Shown piece after piece: positions 51,523-60,660 of a stretch of DNA of 64,000 nt (positions within the stretch are counted from its first letter, which is position 1; each line of letters begins with the position of its first letter). Source of the stretch: Caryophanales bacterium UBA5729 (lineage in GTDB: Bacteria > Bacillota_I > Bacilli_A > Izemoplasmatales > Hujiaoplasmataceae); assembly GCA_002419505.1 (NCBI GenBank), contig DIGF01000035.1, positions 68,042 to 132,041 on the forward strand, in the 5' to 3' direction. The notes beneath the pieces are model-generated. The model saw nothing but the letters and a program-made list of their open reading frames with translations, was not told the origin of the DNA and ran no database searches. Made by a program: the position numbers and the translations under genes.

Positions 51523-52812
51523 TCAAATCTTCTTTCCAAGAGCTTTGAAAAAATCTTGATCTTTAATGATGAATTCGCCTCTTAACATAGTATGCAAAAC
51601 TCGACCAGATCTTTTAAAATTTTCATAAAGATTATAATCGGTAGCTCCATGAAATTCATCAATGAAATTATCATATAATTCATAGATTAATAAGTTTGCT
51701 AATTTACCAACTTTAATTTCTCCTTGATTGTTCAAATTAGGATATAAAGACGCAATATTCTTACTCATTTTATCAATAGCTTTATCTTTAAACAGCTCAT
51801 ACATTGTATCAAAAGAAAATTCGATACCACCAATACCTAAGGGAATATCCTTTAAATATTTCATATTTTTATCATTTTTTAAAAATGCACAATGATCGGT
51901 ACCGATACTGTAAATATCGTCAAAATTATCTTTGAGTAAAGTTCTTTCTTTTCTTGTTCTTAGCGGCGGTGCTAGAGTGTATAAGTAACCATCACAGCGC
52001 TCTAAAAAATCATTTGTAAAAACAAAGTAATGCGGACAACTCTCAACAAAAAACTTCTTGTTGAGAATCAAGGGGAATTCTTGTTTAAGTTTCTCCAAAG
52101 TATTACCGCTGCTTAAGTGAACCATATAGAGAAACCCACCGTGTTTTTCAACAAAACCAGCTAATTTCAAGGCTTCGATAGTTTCGGCTTGAGTTGGTCT
52201 TGACTTGAGCAAGCAATTATATTTTAAGTTAGGATTTAAATCTATAAAAGCGTCATGCTCAATATGGGCTAACAACAAAAATTTATATTTTTCTGATAAC
52301 TTAAGCAATTCGATAATTTCATTATCAAAAGTTCTTCGATCAGATTCGGAATAAGTAGTAAATAATTTTAACGAGTTTATTCCTAGACTTTTCATCTTGA
52401 TGACAAAATCTTCTAAATTGCATTTAGGATTTTTTATCGTAGCGTGGAAAAAGTAGTCAACAACAGATGACTTCGCTTCTTCCAAACGTTTCAAATAGGC
52501 TTTTTCTAAATCCTCAACATTATCTACCGGGTCTAGAAAATCAATAATGGTGGTTATTCCGCCATAGGCGGCTTGTAAAGTTCCATGATAGAAATTGTCT
52601 CGAGATTTAATTTGGCCAAGGTCGAGATTAAAATGCACGTGAGGGTCTGTTAAACCTGGAATAACTAGAGAATTATTAACATCGATGGTTTCTTTTGCAG
52701 GTAAAAGTTTTTCATTAATTTCTTTAATGAAATCATTATCAATATAAAGATTTGTGTTTTTATAGTTTCCATCTAGATAAACCCTACCGTTAATAATCCT
52801 TTTATCGAACAA
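51523..52812 (-). CDS. hyuA: Dihydropyrimidinase/hydantoinase-like amidohydrolase
   Basis: The 429-residue cyclic amidohydrolase has DPHVHFNLD (metal histidines), a SLKLFTTYS lysine likely to be carboxylated, LLLAHIEH, MVHLSSGNTLEKL and the aspartate in IGTDHCAF. HyuA in E. coli clusters opens a hydantoin-like ring. A TTG start follows GAGGTG. The position between the NTPase and ssnA is consistent with the purine pathway. Confidence 0.86.
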   Translation of the reverse strand: MFDKRIINGRVYLDGNYKNTNLYIDNDFIKEINEKLLPAKETIDVNNSLVIPGLTDPHVHFNLDLGQIKSRDNFYHGTLQAAYGGITTIIDFLDPVDNVEDLEKAYLKRLEEAKSSVVDYFFHATIKNPKCNLEDFVIKMKSLGINSLKLFTTYSESDRRTFDNEIIELLKLSEKYKFLLLAHIEHDAFIDLNPNLKYNCLLKSRPTQAETIEALKLAGFVEKHGGFLYMVHLSSGNTLEKLKQEFPLILNKKFFVESCPHYFVFTNDFLERCDGYLYTLAPPLRTRKERTLLKDNFDDIYSIGTDHCAFLKNDKNMKYLKDIPLGIGGIEFSFDTMYELFKDKAIDKMSKNIASLYPNLNNQGEIKVGKLANLLIYELYDNFIDEFHGATDYNLYENFKRSGRVLHTMLRGEFIIKDQDFFKALGKKI

Positions 52813-52827
52813 TATTTTTCACCTCTA

Positions 52828-53295
52828 TTAAATTATCTCATATTCTTTAATCTGATATTTATCAATAACTTTCTTTAACAAATCTTCACGAATAACCAAA
52901 ACCAAGTCAATTTTCATATCCAATAGCTTTGTCAATACTTTATGATAGCCTTGATTGTTTAGTTCTAACAAACTAATTTCATCTAAATATACTGGACTTA
53001 TCTTTTTTTCTATAAAATCATCAATGGCTTTTTCTACAAAATCCTGGGTAGATTTATAAAAGCGATAAGGTCCTAGCTGATAAACGATTTCTTCTTCATT
53101 GGTATCATAGATATCTCTGATGATGTAGGGTATGGTTAGCTTATCGGACAATCTTACTAAGTCATAAGCTTTCACTAGGTTATTATCCATATGTTTTACA
53201 GCAATAAAACCATCGCCTAAACCATGTAATTCATAATGTTTTAATAATCTTGTTGTTTTAAAACTATTTATTTTTCCAGTAACAATCTTCACCAT
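52828..53295 (-). CDS. Small P-loop NTPase with altered Walker A, molybdenum-hydroxylase-associated
   Basis: The 155-residue protein opens with VKIVTGKINSFKTTRLLKHY, a Walker A-like loop in which the usual GKT is FKT. A clear Walker B follows at PVYLDEISLLEL (about 100-110). It resembles small NTPases of the THEP1 type seen near molybdenum hydroxylase genes in Clostridia. Role unknown; a maturation or metal/cofactor insertion role is possible. It overlaps xdhC by 32 nt. Confidence 0.6.
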   Translation of the reverse strand: MVKIVTGKINSFKTTRLLKHYELHGLGDGFIAVKHMDNNLVKAYDLVRLSDKLTIPYIIRDIYDTNEEEIVYQLGPYRFYKSTQDFVEKAIDDFIEKKISPVYLDEISLLELNNQGYHKVLTKLLDMKIDLVLVIREDLLKKVIDKYQIKEYEII

Positions 53296-54106
53296 TTAAT
53301 ATCTCCCTCATATGACGATGATTAGTTTTCCCGTAAGAAACCGCCAATATTTCCGAACTAATGGAAACCGCTATTTCTTCAGGTGTAACACCGCCTATAT
53401 CTAAGCCGATTGGTGAGTAGAAAAAACTTAAGTCAATATCTCTACCAAACTTTTCATAGGTTGATTCCAGATAGTTTTTTATCTTATCATAGGAACAAAG
53501 CATGCCTAAATACTTAGGTTTAACCCCAAGTTCAAGCAACTTATTAATAACGTGATAATCATACTTATGACTTGGTGTGCAGACGATAATGAAGTCGCCG
53601 TCTTTAATAATTTTCTTTTCAATAAATTCTACAAAAGGTTGATTAACTTTAACATCAGCGTTTTGAAACTTTTCAATCACTTCTGTTCTTTCATCAATTA
53701 CAGTAACGTGATAATTCATAGTTTTAATAACATTTACTAATGCTTGACCAACATGACCGGCGCCAAAAATGTAAATAGTTTCTTTAGGACCGATATACTC
53801 ATAAAACAGCGTTACCATTCCACCGCATGCCATAGGTAAAGTAAGAGCTTCAGGTTTTACACTTCCCTCATCAAGGACATAGTTTTCGAGTAAATTTTCT
53901 TTTTTTGCAAGCAAACCTTTAGATTTGTTTTGCGCATAAAGTTCGATAGCACCACCACCAACAGTTCCATATGATTTTCCGTTTTCCAAAACAATCATTT
54001 TTTTACCAACTTCTACTGGCCCAGCACCTTCTTTTTTTACGGCAGTTACTAACATTAATGGCATGTTCTTTTGTTTGAATTCATTTACTAGCTTAAAAAT
54101 ATCCAT
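53264..54106 (-). CDS. XdhC/CoxI-family molybdenum cofactor maturation factor
   Basis: The 280-residue protein has the N-terminal XdhC_CoxI domain (MLVTAVKKEGAGPVEVGKKMIV, GTVGGGAIEL) and a C-terminal Rossmann domain (IYIFGAGHVGQALVNV), then DIGGVTPEEIAVSISSEILA. Members bind molybdenum cofactor and pass it, after sulfuration, to xanthine dehydrogenase-type enzymes. It serves both hydroxylase sets in the operon. Confidence 0.9.
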   Translation of the reverse strand: MDIFKLVNEFKQKNMPLMLVTAVKKEGAGPVEVGKKMIVLENGKSYGTVGGGAIELYAQNKSKGLLAKKENLLENYVLDEGSVKPEALTLPMACGGMVTLFYEYIGPKETIYIFGAGHVGQALVNVIKTMNYHVTVIDERTEVIEKFQNADVKVNQPFVEFIEKKIIKDGDFIIVCTPSHKYDYHVINKLLELGVKPKYLGMLCSYDKIKNYLESTYEKFGRDIDLSFFYSPIGLDIGGVTPEEIAVSISSEILAVSYGKTNHRHMREILNGEDCYWKNK

Positions 54107-54113
54107 TTTTCAC

Positions 54114-54749
54114 CTATATGAATATGGTAAGAACGATAGCTAAAGCAAAGGTAATTACTGAAACAATTGGACTGATTTTTATTCGATCAAATTTAGTTAC
54201 TGTTTTCGTCATGTTAACCAATATAAGCAATGAAGCTGCAAATACAGTTGATAACAAGCCTTGTAAAACAACATAATTAAAAGCGGAACTAAAATCTTGA
54301 AGATAAGCGGATAAATAATCGGTAACTAAAAAATTTAGTCCTTGATAACCTACAAAAGCTAATCTCCAACCGATACTAGCTATAGCAATTGCACTGATTT
54401 TTACCAATATCTTTTTATTTTCAAATAAAGGAATAACGGCAAAAACCAACAAACTTTCCACAAACATCGATACCATTGGGTTAATTGTTTTAGCCGGCAC
54501 CATAAATGGTAAAAGTAGATTTACTGACTTGATCATCATCGCTACAAAAGCTACAAAAAATATAGCTTTTCTCGTACCTAAGCTTTTATAAGCGCGATAG
54601 AGAATGAACATCACAAAAGGAAACATTATGCTTCCGGCGAGATAACCTGGCACAAGATGCAAGACATAACCTAGAGTTGCTTCTACTATCCCCCAAACTG
54701 CTCCAAAAAAGATAATTTTCGATACTACTTCTAAACGATTATTTTTCAT
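54114..54749 (-). CDS. Unknown six-helix membrane protein in the purine operon
   Basis: The 211-residue protein has about six membrane segments and no catalytic motif. It opens with FFGAVWGIVEATLGYVLHLVPGYLAGSI, followed by short loops and a charged patch FENKK in the middle. Size, topology and small charged loops are like the substrate-binding S components of ECF transporters, but no family can be assigned. It overlaps the large hydroxylase subunit by 11 nt. It could carry a purine, molybdate or cofactor precursor; this is inference. Confidence 0.5.
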   Translation of the reverse strand: MKNNRLEVVSKIIFFGAVWGIVEATLGYVLHLVPGYLAGSIMFPFVMFILYRAYKSLGTRKAIFFVAFVAMMIKSVNLLLPFMVPAKTINPMVSMFVESLLVFAVIPLFENKKILVKISAIAIASIGWRLAFVGYQGLNFLVTDYLSAYLQDFSSAFNYVVLQGLLSTVFAASLLILVNMTKTVTKFDRIKISPIVSVITFALAIVLTIFI

Positions 54750-57051
54750 TTTTTTTCCTCATTTCTTGATATATTTTTTCCGGTGTTATCGGTAATTTAG
54801 TAATTCGAATACCCAAAGCGTTATAAACTGCATTAGCTAAAGCTGCTGGTGGTGTGTCAATTCCGATTTCCCCAACTGATTTAGCGCCAAATGGACCGCT
54901 TTCTTCATATGAATCAACAAACACTGTCGTTAAATTTTTGATATCCAAACGTGTAGGTATCTTGTAATTTAGCATATCGCTAGAAATGAGCTTCCCAGTT
55001 TTTGAGTACTGCACATCTTCGTAAAAAGCCATGCCTAGACCTTGAACTATCGCCCCATCTACTTGACCTTTAGCTAACATTGGATTAATTGTCGTTCCAC
55101 AATCTACTACACTAACATAATTTATGATTTCAACTTCGTAAGTTTCTTTATCGATATCAATCTCTACAAAACCAGCCATAAATGGTGGCGGTGACTTATG
55201 TCCGACATAAGACGAAGTGACTTGCAATTGTTTTTGCTCATGAGAGTAGGTAATTTGATTAGAAAAATCAATTAAACTGATTTCCTTTTTATCATTTATG
55301 TTCAAGAATCTTTTTCCGTCAAAATCAATATTTTCAATCTTGGTTTCAAGAATTCTCGCTGCTTCTTCGACCATTCTCGATTTCAATTCTTTAGCCGCTC
55401 TTAACACAGCGTTTCCGGAAACATAGGTCGTACTAGACGCATATGCCCCAACATCAAACGGAGTTAAGTCAGTATCTGATGAGTAGATGACAACTTTATC
55501 AACTGAAGTCATCAATTCCTCTGCGGCAATTTGAGTTAAGACCGTATCTGAACCTTGGCCGATTTCTGTAGCACCAACCATCAAATTATAAAAACCGTCG
55601 TCATTAAGTTTAATTGTAGCTGCGCCCATATCAATATATGGTATTCCGCTACCTTGCATAGCAATTGCCATACCAACGGATTTAATTTTGTCTTCGGTTT
55701 CAATTCTCGGATACTTAGACTGCCAATCAATTAGTTTTAAGCCTCTTTCGACACATTCTTCTAATTTACAGGTATCCATATTCATTGCAGTTCCGGCAGT
55801 GCCTTCACCCATGATCGCAAAAATCGGTGAAGTTTCATTTTCTTTCATCATGTTCTCTTGTCTGAATTTAATAGGATCTACTCCCATCTTTACACACAAG
55901 ATATCAATCGCGGATTCCAATGCAAAATTTCCTTGAATTGCCCCATAGCCTCTAAAAGCTCCGGCAGGGGTATGATTCGTATATACAACATCTCCAACGA
56001 ATCTCACTGAATCAACTTTGTTATAAAGCGGTAATACCTTTGAACCTGTAACCATAAAAACTGTTAATGCATGTTCGCCATAAGCTCCAGTATCGGATAA
56101 AACTTTGGCATCAATCGCTTTTAATTTGCCGTTTTTATCAGCTCCAAGCGCCATCTCTAGCCGCATTGGATGACGGGTATATGATGATTCAAAAACTTCT
56201 TTTCTTGTATAAACTATCTTTGCTGGTTTACCGGTCTTATATGTAACAAACGCGACTAACATTTCCCCGTGAATCGCTTGTTTTCCGCCAAATCCGCCAC
56301 CAACTCGCGGTTTGATGACTCTGATTTTAGATAAAGGAATTTCTAAGCCTTGAGAAATAATTCTTCTGACATGAAAAGGCGTTTGGGTTGCGCTATAGAT
56401 ACATATTCGATTTTGATAATCCATCCGTGCATTAACTGTATGAGGCTCTAACATTACATGAGCTTGAGCTTGAGTATAAAAGGTTTCTCGGATAACATAA
56501 TCACAAGCCGCTAAACTTTTTTCCACATCTCCGACATTCATCTCATAAGCTGCCGCAATATTTCTTTTTGGTTTAAAACCAATATCAAACATTTCATGTA
56601 TCTCTGGTTCAGGATGAATTATTACTTGATTATCAATTGCTTGTTCAAAATCTAGAATCGGTTCTAAAACTTCATACTCGACTTTTATCAAATCAAGTGC
56701 TTTTCGACAGATTTCATCACTTGACCCAACCACAGCTAAAACTTCATCACCAATATATCTAACGTATTCATCTAAAACGAATTTATCATGTGGAGACGGT
56801 TCAGGATAACCCTGACCAGCTCTTGTAAAAGGAATTCTTTTGAAATCCTTATAAGTTAAAACCATTTCGACGCCAGTAAGCTTTTTAGCTTCTTGATCAT
56901 CAATTTTCTTTATCTTAGCAAAAGGATGTGGAGATCTTAAAACTTTAATGATTAGCGAATCTTTTTCAGCAAAATCATCTGTATAAGCTTTTCTCCCCTT
57001 CATTATTCCCAATCCATCAACTGAATGGACTTTATTATTTACTACTTTCAT
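54739..57051 (-). CDS. Molybdenum hydroxylase large subunit (set 1)
   Basis: The 770-residue molybdopterin subunit has GGGFGGKQAIHGE, GAFRGYGAIQGNF, the loop GATEIGQGSDTVL and the catalytic glutamate in GAKSVGEIGIDTPPAALANA. It is full XdhA size and clearly distinct from the set 2 large subunit. It would hydroxylate purines such as hypoxanthine or xanthine. ATGA overlap with the 2Fe-2S gene upstream. Confidence 0.9.
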   Translation of the reverse strand: MKVVNNKVHSVDGLGIMKGRKAYTDDFAEKDSLIIKVLRSPHPFAKIKKIDDQEAKKLTGVEMVLTYKDFKRIPFTRAGQGYPEPSPHDKFVLDEYVRYIGDEVLAVVGSSDEICRKALDLIKVEYEVLEPILDFEQAIDNQVIIHPEPEIHEMFDIGFKPKRNIAAAYEMNVGDVEKSLAACDYVIRETFYTQAQAHVMLEPHTVNARMDYQNRICIYSATQTPFHVRRIISQGLEIPLSKIRVIKPRVGGGFGGKQAIHGEMLVAFVTYKTGKPAKIVYTRKEVFESSYTRHPMRLEMALGADKNGKLKAIDAKVLSDTGAYGEHALTVFMVTGSKVLPLYNKVDSVRFVGDVVYTNHTPAGAFRGYGAIQGNFALESAIDILCVKMGVDPIKFRQENMMKENETSPIFAIMGEGTAGTAMNMDTCKLEECVERGLKLIDWQSKYPRIETEDKIKSVGMAIAMQGSGIPYIDMGAATIKLNDDGFYNLMVGATEIGQGSDTVLTQIAAEELMTSVDKVVIYSSDTDLTPFDVGAYASSTTYVSGNAVLRAAKELKSRMVEEAARILETKIENIDFDGKRFLNINDKKEISLIDFSNQITYSHEQKQLQVTSSYVGHKSPPPFMAGFVEIDIDKETYEVEIINYVSVVDCGTTINPMLAKGQVDGAIVQGLGMAFYEDVQYSKTGKLISSDMLNYKIPTRLDIKNLTTVFVDSYEESGPFGAKSVGEIGIDTPPAALANAVYNALGIRITKLPITPEKIYQEMRKKNEK

Positions 57052-57500
57052 GATTCATCACCTAAATACTTCTTAATAGCCTGATGTTGAGCAACGTAAC
57101 CAGTGCAACGGCAAAGGTTGCCAACTAAATATGCTTTAATCTCTTCATCAGTAGCATGCTTATTTTCTTTTTTCAAAGAATAAACTGTCAATGCCATAGA
57201 CGGGTTACAATATCCGCATTGGTCGGCTCCTAATTCACCAAAATAATTAGCTAACTTTTCAGCCTCTTTTTCAATTCCTTCTACGGTAGTAATTTCGTGT
57301 CCTTCACACCTTATCGCCAACATAGAACAAGAAGGAATCGGTTTACCGTCAAATAATACAGTACAAACACCACAGCTGGTATTATCACAACCACGCTTAA
57401 CACTTGTGTAATCGTTTCTTCTTAAAACTTCAAGTAAATATTCGTTTTCTTGAATTAAGAAAGCCTTACTAACTCCGTTTATATTAAGATTAATTTTCAT
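57048..57500 (-). CDS. Molybdenum hydroxylase 2Fe-2S subunit (set 1)
   Basis: The 150-residue protein has GCDNTSCGVCTVLF and SCSMLA for the first [2Fe-2S] centre, and GADQCGYCNPSMAL and GNLCRCTGYVAQ for the second. The residues around the clusters differ from those of set 2, so the two sets are not recent copies. ATGA overlaps on both sides. Confidence 0.92.
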   Translation of the reverse strand: MKINLNINGVSKAFLIQENEYLLEVLRRNDYTSVKRGCDNTSCGVCTVLFDGKPIPSCSMLAIRCEGHEITTVEGIEKEAEKLANYFGELGADQCGYCNPSMALTVYSLKKENKHATDEEIKAYLVGNLCRCTGYVAQHQAIKKYLGDES

Positions 57501-58288
57501 TTTATCACCTGCCTAATTCCGCGTTTTATGTAAGTTCTCACTAATAATTCTCGATATTCTTTTGAAGCACGTAAATTTGAACCAAAAGTTAATTCATCAA
57601 TAGCAATATCACAGGCTTTGTCTAAAATTTCTTCTGTAAAATTTGTCTGAGAGTTTAGATAATTAGCTGTATTTATAGCGCTTTGAGCAATTCCTGGTCT
57701 AGATCCCACAGCAATTATAAAGTTTTTTCCTTTGCTAATAGCTATGTTAATAATCGAAAAATCTAAGTGAGTTTTACTTACTTTTTTAAAATAACCTTTA
57801 GAATCTCTTTTCGGTATTTTAATATTCAACAAAATATCTTCCGGAATCTTTTTTAGGTCAAGAAATTCATAAATAGAAATTTCTCCTAATTTATAAAACT
57901 CCAACTTCGCATCCATCACAAGCAAAACGCCAATAAGATCTGAAAAAGCGAATTTTCCCATTATGCTTCCGCCAATAGTTGCAAGGTTACGAATTTGCAC
58001 TCCCATTATATTGCTGATGGCTTGATTTAAAATCCCTGAGTAAATCAACTTAATATTCTCGTTAGTTTCTACACTTCTCAAATTTGTCATAGCGCCGATT
58101 TCGTAATAAGCATTGTTTTCTTGAATATAATCAAGTTTTAGCTGATCAAGCGAAATTAACTTTTCTACTCGCTTAAGAGAGATTTTTACCCATGCTCCTC
58201 CGCCAATAATTTTGTTATCTTTGCTTTCAACAAAAAGATTATAGGCTTCTTCTAAAGTTTCAGGAGCATAGTATTTTCCAATTTCCAT
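57497..58288 (-). CDS. Molybdenum hydroxylase FAD subunit (set 1)
   Basis: The 263-residue FAD subunit starts MEIGKYYAPETLEEAYNLF and has IIGGGAWVKISLKR and IRNLATIGGSIMGKFAFSDLIGVLL. The FAD loop GGGAWVKI differs from the usual GGTDL. Start at 58288 is preferred because it aligns with the family N-terminus; ATG at 58297, overlapping the mocA TGA stop, is also possible. Confidence 0.85.
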   Translation of the reverse strand: MEIGKYYAPETLEEAYNLFVESKDNKIIGGGAWVKISLKRVEKLISLDQLKLDYIQENNAYYEIGAMTNLRSVETNENIKLIYSGILNQAISNIMGVQIRNLATIGGSIMGKFAFSDLIGVLLVMDAKLEFYKLGEISIYEFLDLKKIPEDILLNIKIPKRDSKGYFKKVSKTHLDFSIINIAISKGKNFIIAVGSRPGIAQSAINTANYLNSQTNFTEEILDKACDIAIDELTFGSNLRASKEYRELLVRTYIKRGIRQVIK

Positions 58289-58293
58289 AAATA

Positions 58294-58848
58294 TCATTCC
58301 TTTCCTTCTAAACTCAATAAATCGTCTATTGTATCAATATCCAACAAAATACTTTCATCACTTACCTCGATAATCTGATAAGGATAGAAGTTTCTAAATT
58401 CTTTTAAATTAGTCGCCTCGGTTTTAAGTAAATTATTTATAAGTGTTTTTTTCATAAAGAGCGGATGACCAAGTCTGCCTTTATAACTCGGTACTCTCAG
58501 TTCAGATACTCCCTTTAAAATCTCCTGATAAACTGTTTTCTTAACCAAGGGATAATCACCGGGTATGATAAAAAAATCATGACTAACACGGCTCACTCCA
58601 GTTAAAACTGATGAAAACATGCCTTGATCATAATTTTCGTTATAGACTACTTCGACATCTTTAATTCCCTTAACTATCTCAACTATTTCTTGATGATAAT
58701 GACCGGTTACCAAGTATATCTTTTCACATACTGAATGCATATTTTCAATCGTATGTAAGATTAAAGGTTTATTTAAATATAAAGCACACATTTTATTTTG
58801 AGTAAACCTTGAAGAGTATCCTGCAGCTAAAATAATTCCATCAATCAT
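58294..58848 (-). CDS. mocA: Molybdenum cofactor nucleotidyltransferase (MocA-like)
   Basis: The 184-residue NTP transferase has ILAAGYSSRFTQNKMCALYLNKPLI (nucleotide site), VYNENYDQGMFSSVLTGV, IIPGDYPLV (metal aspartate) and SYKGRLGHPLFM. MocA makes molybdopterin cytosine dinucleotide, the cofactor form of xanthine-dehydrogenase-like enzymes of this kind. It is the first gene of the long operon. ATG at 58848 follows GAGGTG; a GTG three codons earlier lies inside that site. Confidence 0.88.
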   Translation of the reverse strand: MIDGIILAAGYSSRFTQNKMCALYLNKPLILHTIENMHSVCEKIYLVTGHYHQEIVEIVKGIKDVEVVYNENYDQGMFSSVLTGVSRVSHDFFIIPGDYPLVKKTVYQEILKGVSELRVPSYKGRLGHPLFMKKTLINNLLKTEATNLKEFRNFYPYQIIEVSDESILLDIDTIDDLLSLEGKE

Positions 58849-58861
58849 AAAATTCACCTCT

Positions 58862-58934
58862 TAAGCGCTTACAACCGTTATAAAAGAATATATTTTTAAT
58901 AAAAAAGCAAAAATTGTTAAGATTAATTATAGCA
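58862..58934 (-). promoter_or_regulatory. Promoter and cre-like box of the purine operon
   Basis: TATAAT (58926-58931 on the minus strand) is preceded by TGC, an extended -10; no good -35 is seen. A TGTAAGCGCTT motif (near 58864-58874) lies in the leader just before the mocA ribosome binding site. It matches the core of cre but not its final CA. Confidence 0.5.
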
Positions 58935-58972
58935 TGATTGTGCCATTAATACTACAAGTCACAAAAAACTCT

Positions 58973-60544
58973 TTAACAATTTTCACTTACTATTTTTATA
59001 TTATTTAGTGGTTTTGTCTCAATATTCTTATGTTTGATGATGTAATCAATTATCAGTTCCGTTATATCAAAAGGTATCTGTCTAACAATTTTTAAATCCT
59101 TAAACTCAAGAAAATCTCCACCGCCTGAAGCGCGGTAATTATTAACAACCAAAGTAAACTTTTGGTCAGGCAAAATTTCTTTGTTTTGATATTTCAATTC
59201 CTCTATCCGACTCCCAAAATCTTTATCGATATTTATCGTATAATCAATTCCTTCGTACATATCATAATTGTAGTGTTGAACTTTAGGATACTGGTATTTT
59301 TCGTTGATTTTAATTTGATTGTTTTCACAAATAAAATACTCGGAATTTTTTTCTAGGATTTCTTTTAATATTTTTCCATTAATCTCAAGTACAGTTAGAG
59401 TGTTCGCGTAAATGTAAGTGGAAAGAACATTCCTTACTGTGATGTTTTTTGAAAAACCGGTAACTTCATTTGGTAAAGATGTAGCTGATATCATTGCTTT
59501 AGAGTATTCAAACTGAACTTTGTTAATAAAAGTAACTATCGGATGTTTGTTTAACCTAGCCTTGAACATATCTTTTACTTCGAGATTATCGTAAATAACA
59601 TTACCAATTACCTGGTCCAGGAATATCTGACACTGTTCTTCAATATCTTTAACAACGCAATAAGTTTTTTTATCTGGCAAGTAGTCTTTACTTAACAAAA
59701 GTTCTGCTTTTTTATTATTTACAGTCCACTTATTATCAAAGGTGAATTCGATATCAATTTTTCCGACCATTTCAGCTCTAGATCCTGATTGAACTATGAT
59801 TTTATTTTCAATTACTTCAGCAATCTTACGATGTTGATGAGCGCTGATAAACACATCAATTTCAGGTATGTTTTCAATCATTTGCGAACCTAGATTTTCA
59901 CCGGTGTCAATGATGTAAGGCTGTTTAGTATGGATATCTCGTTCAAATCCTCCATGATAAGCAACAACAATTAAATCAGCTTCTTCCTTAATGGTTTTAA
60001 TATATTCTTTTAAAGACTCATATGCATTGATAAAAACCAGATCTTTAATATAGGCAGGATTTTCCCAATTGGGAATATATTGTGTTGTCAAGCCAATAAT
60101 CGCTATTTTCGGGCCATTATTTAATTTAACGATATCATAGGCTTTTTTGAATAATAAAGTATCATCATTCTTATAAATATTTCCACAGAGAGTTTTAGCC
60201 TGCAAATTATTAGTGAAGTCAAGCAAATAATCCAATCCATAGTTAAAATCATGATTACCAGGAATAAAATAATCATAGCCAATATGGTTCATCACATCAG
60301 CAACTGGATTAGAGTATTTATTGCGGTTTAGTTGATGAAAGTACATCAAAGGACTGCCTTGAAGAATATCACCCAAGTCTATGACAACCGTGTTTTTATT
60401 TCGCATTTTCTTAATAATTGTACTTGCATGTGACATTCCGTAATCTATTTCGCGATTATCAGCGTAGTTTATAGGTAATACATGACCGTGAATGTCGGTT
60501 GTGGTTAAAATGCGGAAAGTGCTTTTTTTCTTCATAAGTAGCAT
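58973..60544 (-). CDS. 5'-nucleotidase/2',3'-cyclic phosphodiesterase-like enzyme
   Basis: The 523-residue protein has the calcineurin-type metallophosphatase domain (TTTDIHGHVLP, DLGDILQGSP, IPGNHDFNYG, VVAYHGGFERD, FISAHQHR) and a C-terminal 5'-nucleotidase domain (ITVRNVLSTYIYANTL, VVNNYRASGGGDFLEF). Family members such as CpdB and UshA are exported, but this one has no signal peptide; it starts MLLMKKKSTFRI. It may act in the cytoplasm on nucleotides or be released by another route. ATG at 60544 follows AAGGAG. Confidence 0.85.
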   Translation of the reverse strand: MLLMKKKSTFRILTTTDIHGHVLPINYADNREIDYGMSHASTIIKKMRNKNTVVIDLGDILQGSPLMYFHQLNRNKYSNPVADVMNHIGYDYFIPGNHDFNYGLDYLLDFTNNLQAKTLCGNIYKNDDTLLFKKAYDIVKLNNGPKIAIIGLTTQYIPNWENPAYIKDLVFINAYESLKEYIKTIKEEADLIVVAYHGGFERDIHTKQPYIIDTGENLGSQMIENIPEIDVFISAHQHRKIAEVIENKIIVQSGSRAEMVGKIDIEFTFDNKWTVNNKKAELLLSKDYLPDKKTYCVVKDIEEQCQIFLDQVIGNVIYDNLEVKDMFKARLNKHPIVTFINKVQFEYSKAMISATSLPNEVTGFSKNITVRNVLSTYIYANTLTVLEINGKILKEILEKNSEYFICENNQIKINEKYQYPKVQHYNYDMYEGIDYTINIDKDFGSRIEELKYQNKEILPDQKFTLVVNNYRASGGGDFLEFKDLKIVRQIPFDITELIIDYIIKHKNIETKPLNNIKIVSENC

Positions 60545-60660
60545 AACTTTCTCCTTATATTTATTTTACAACATTTTTATATTTTTTTTTATTTTTTTTG
60601 TTTCAATCTTATTTTTTTGTAGTAGAATATAAATATATAAAAAAAGGGGGAATTAATTAA

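Noticed and set aside
45748..57051. Selenium-dependent molybdenum hydroxylase system
   Set aside because: No YqeB/YqeC or selenophosphate genes are in the window, so selenium dependence cannot be supported here.
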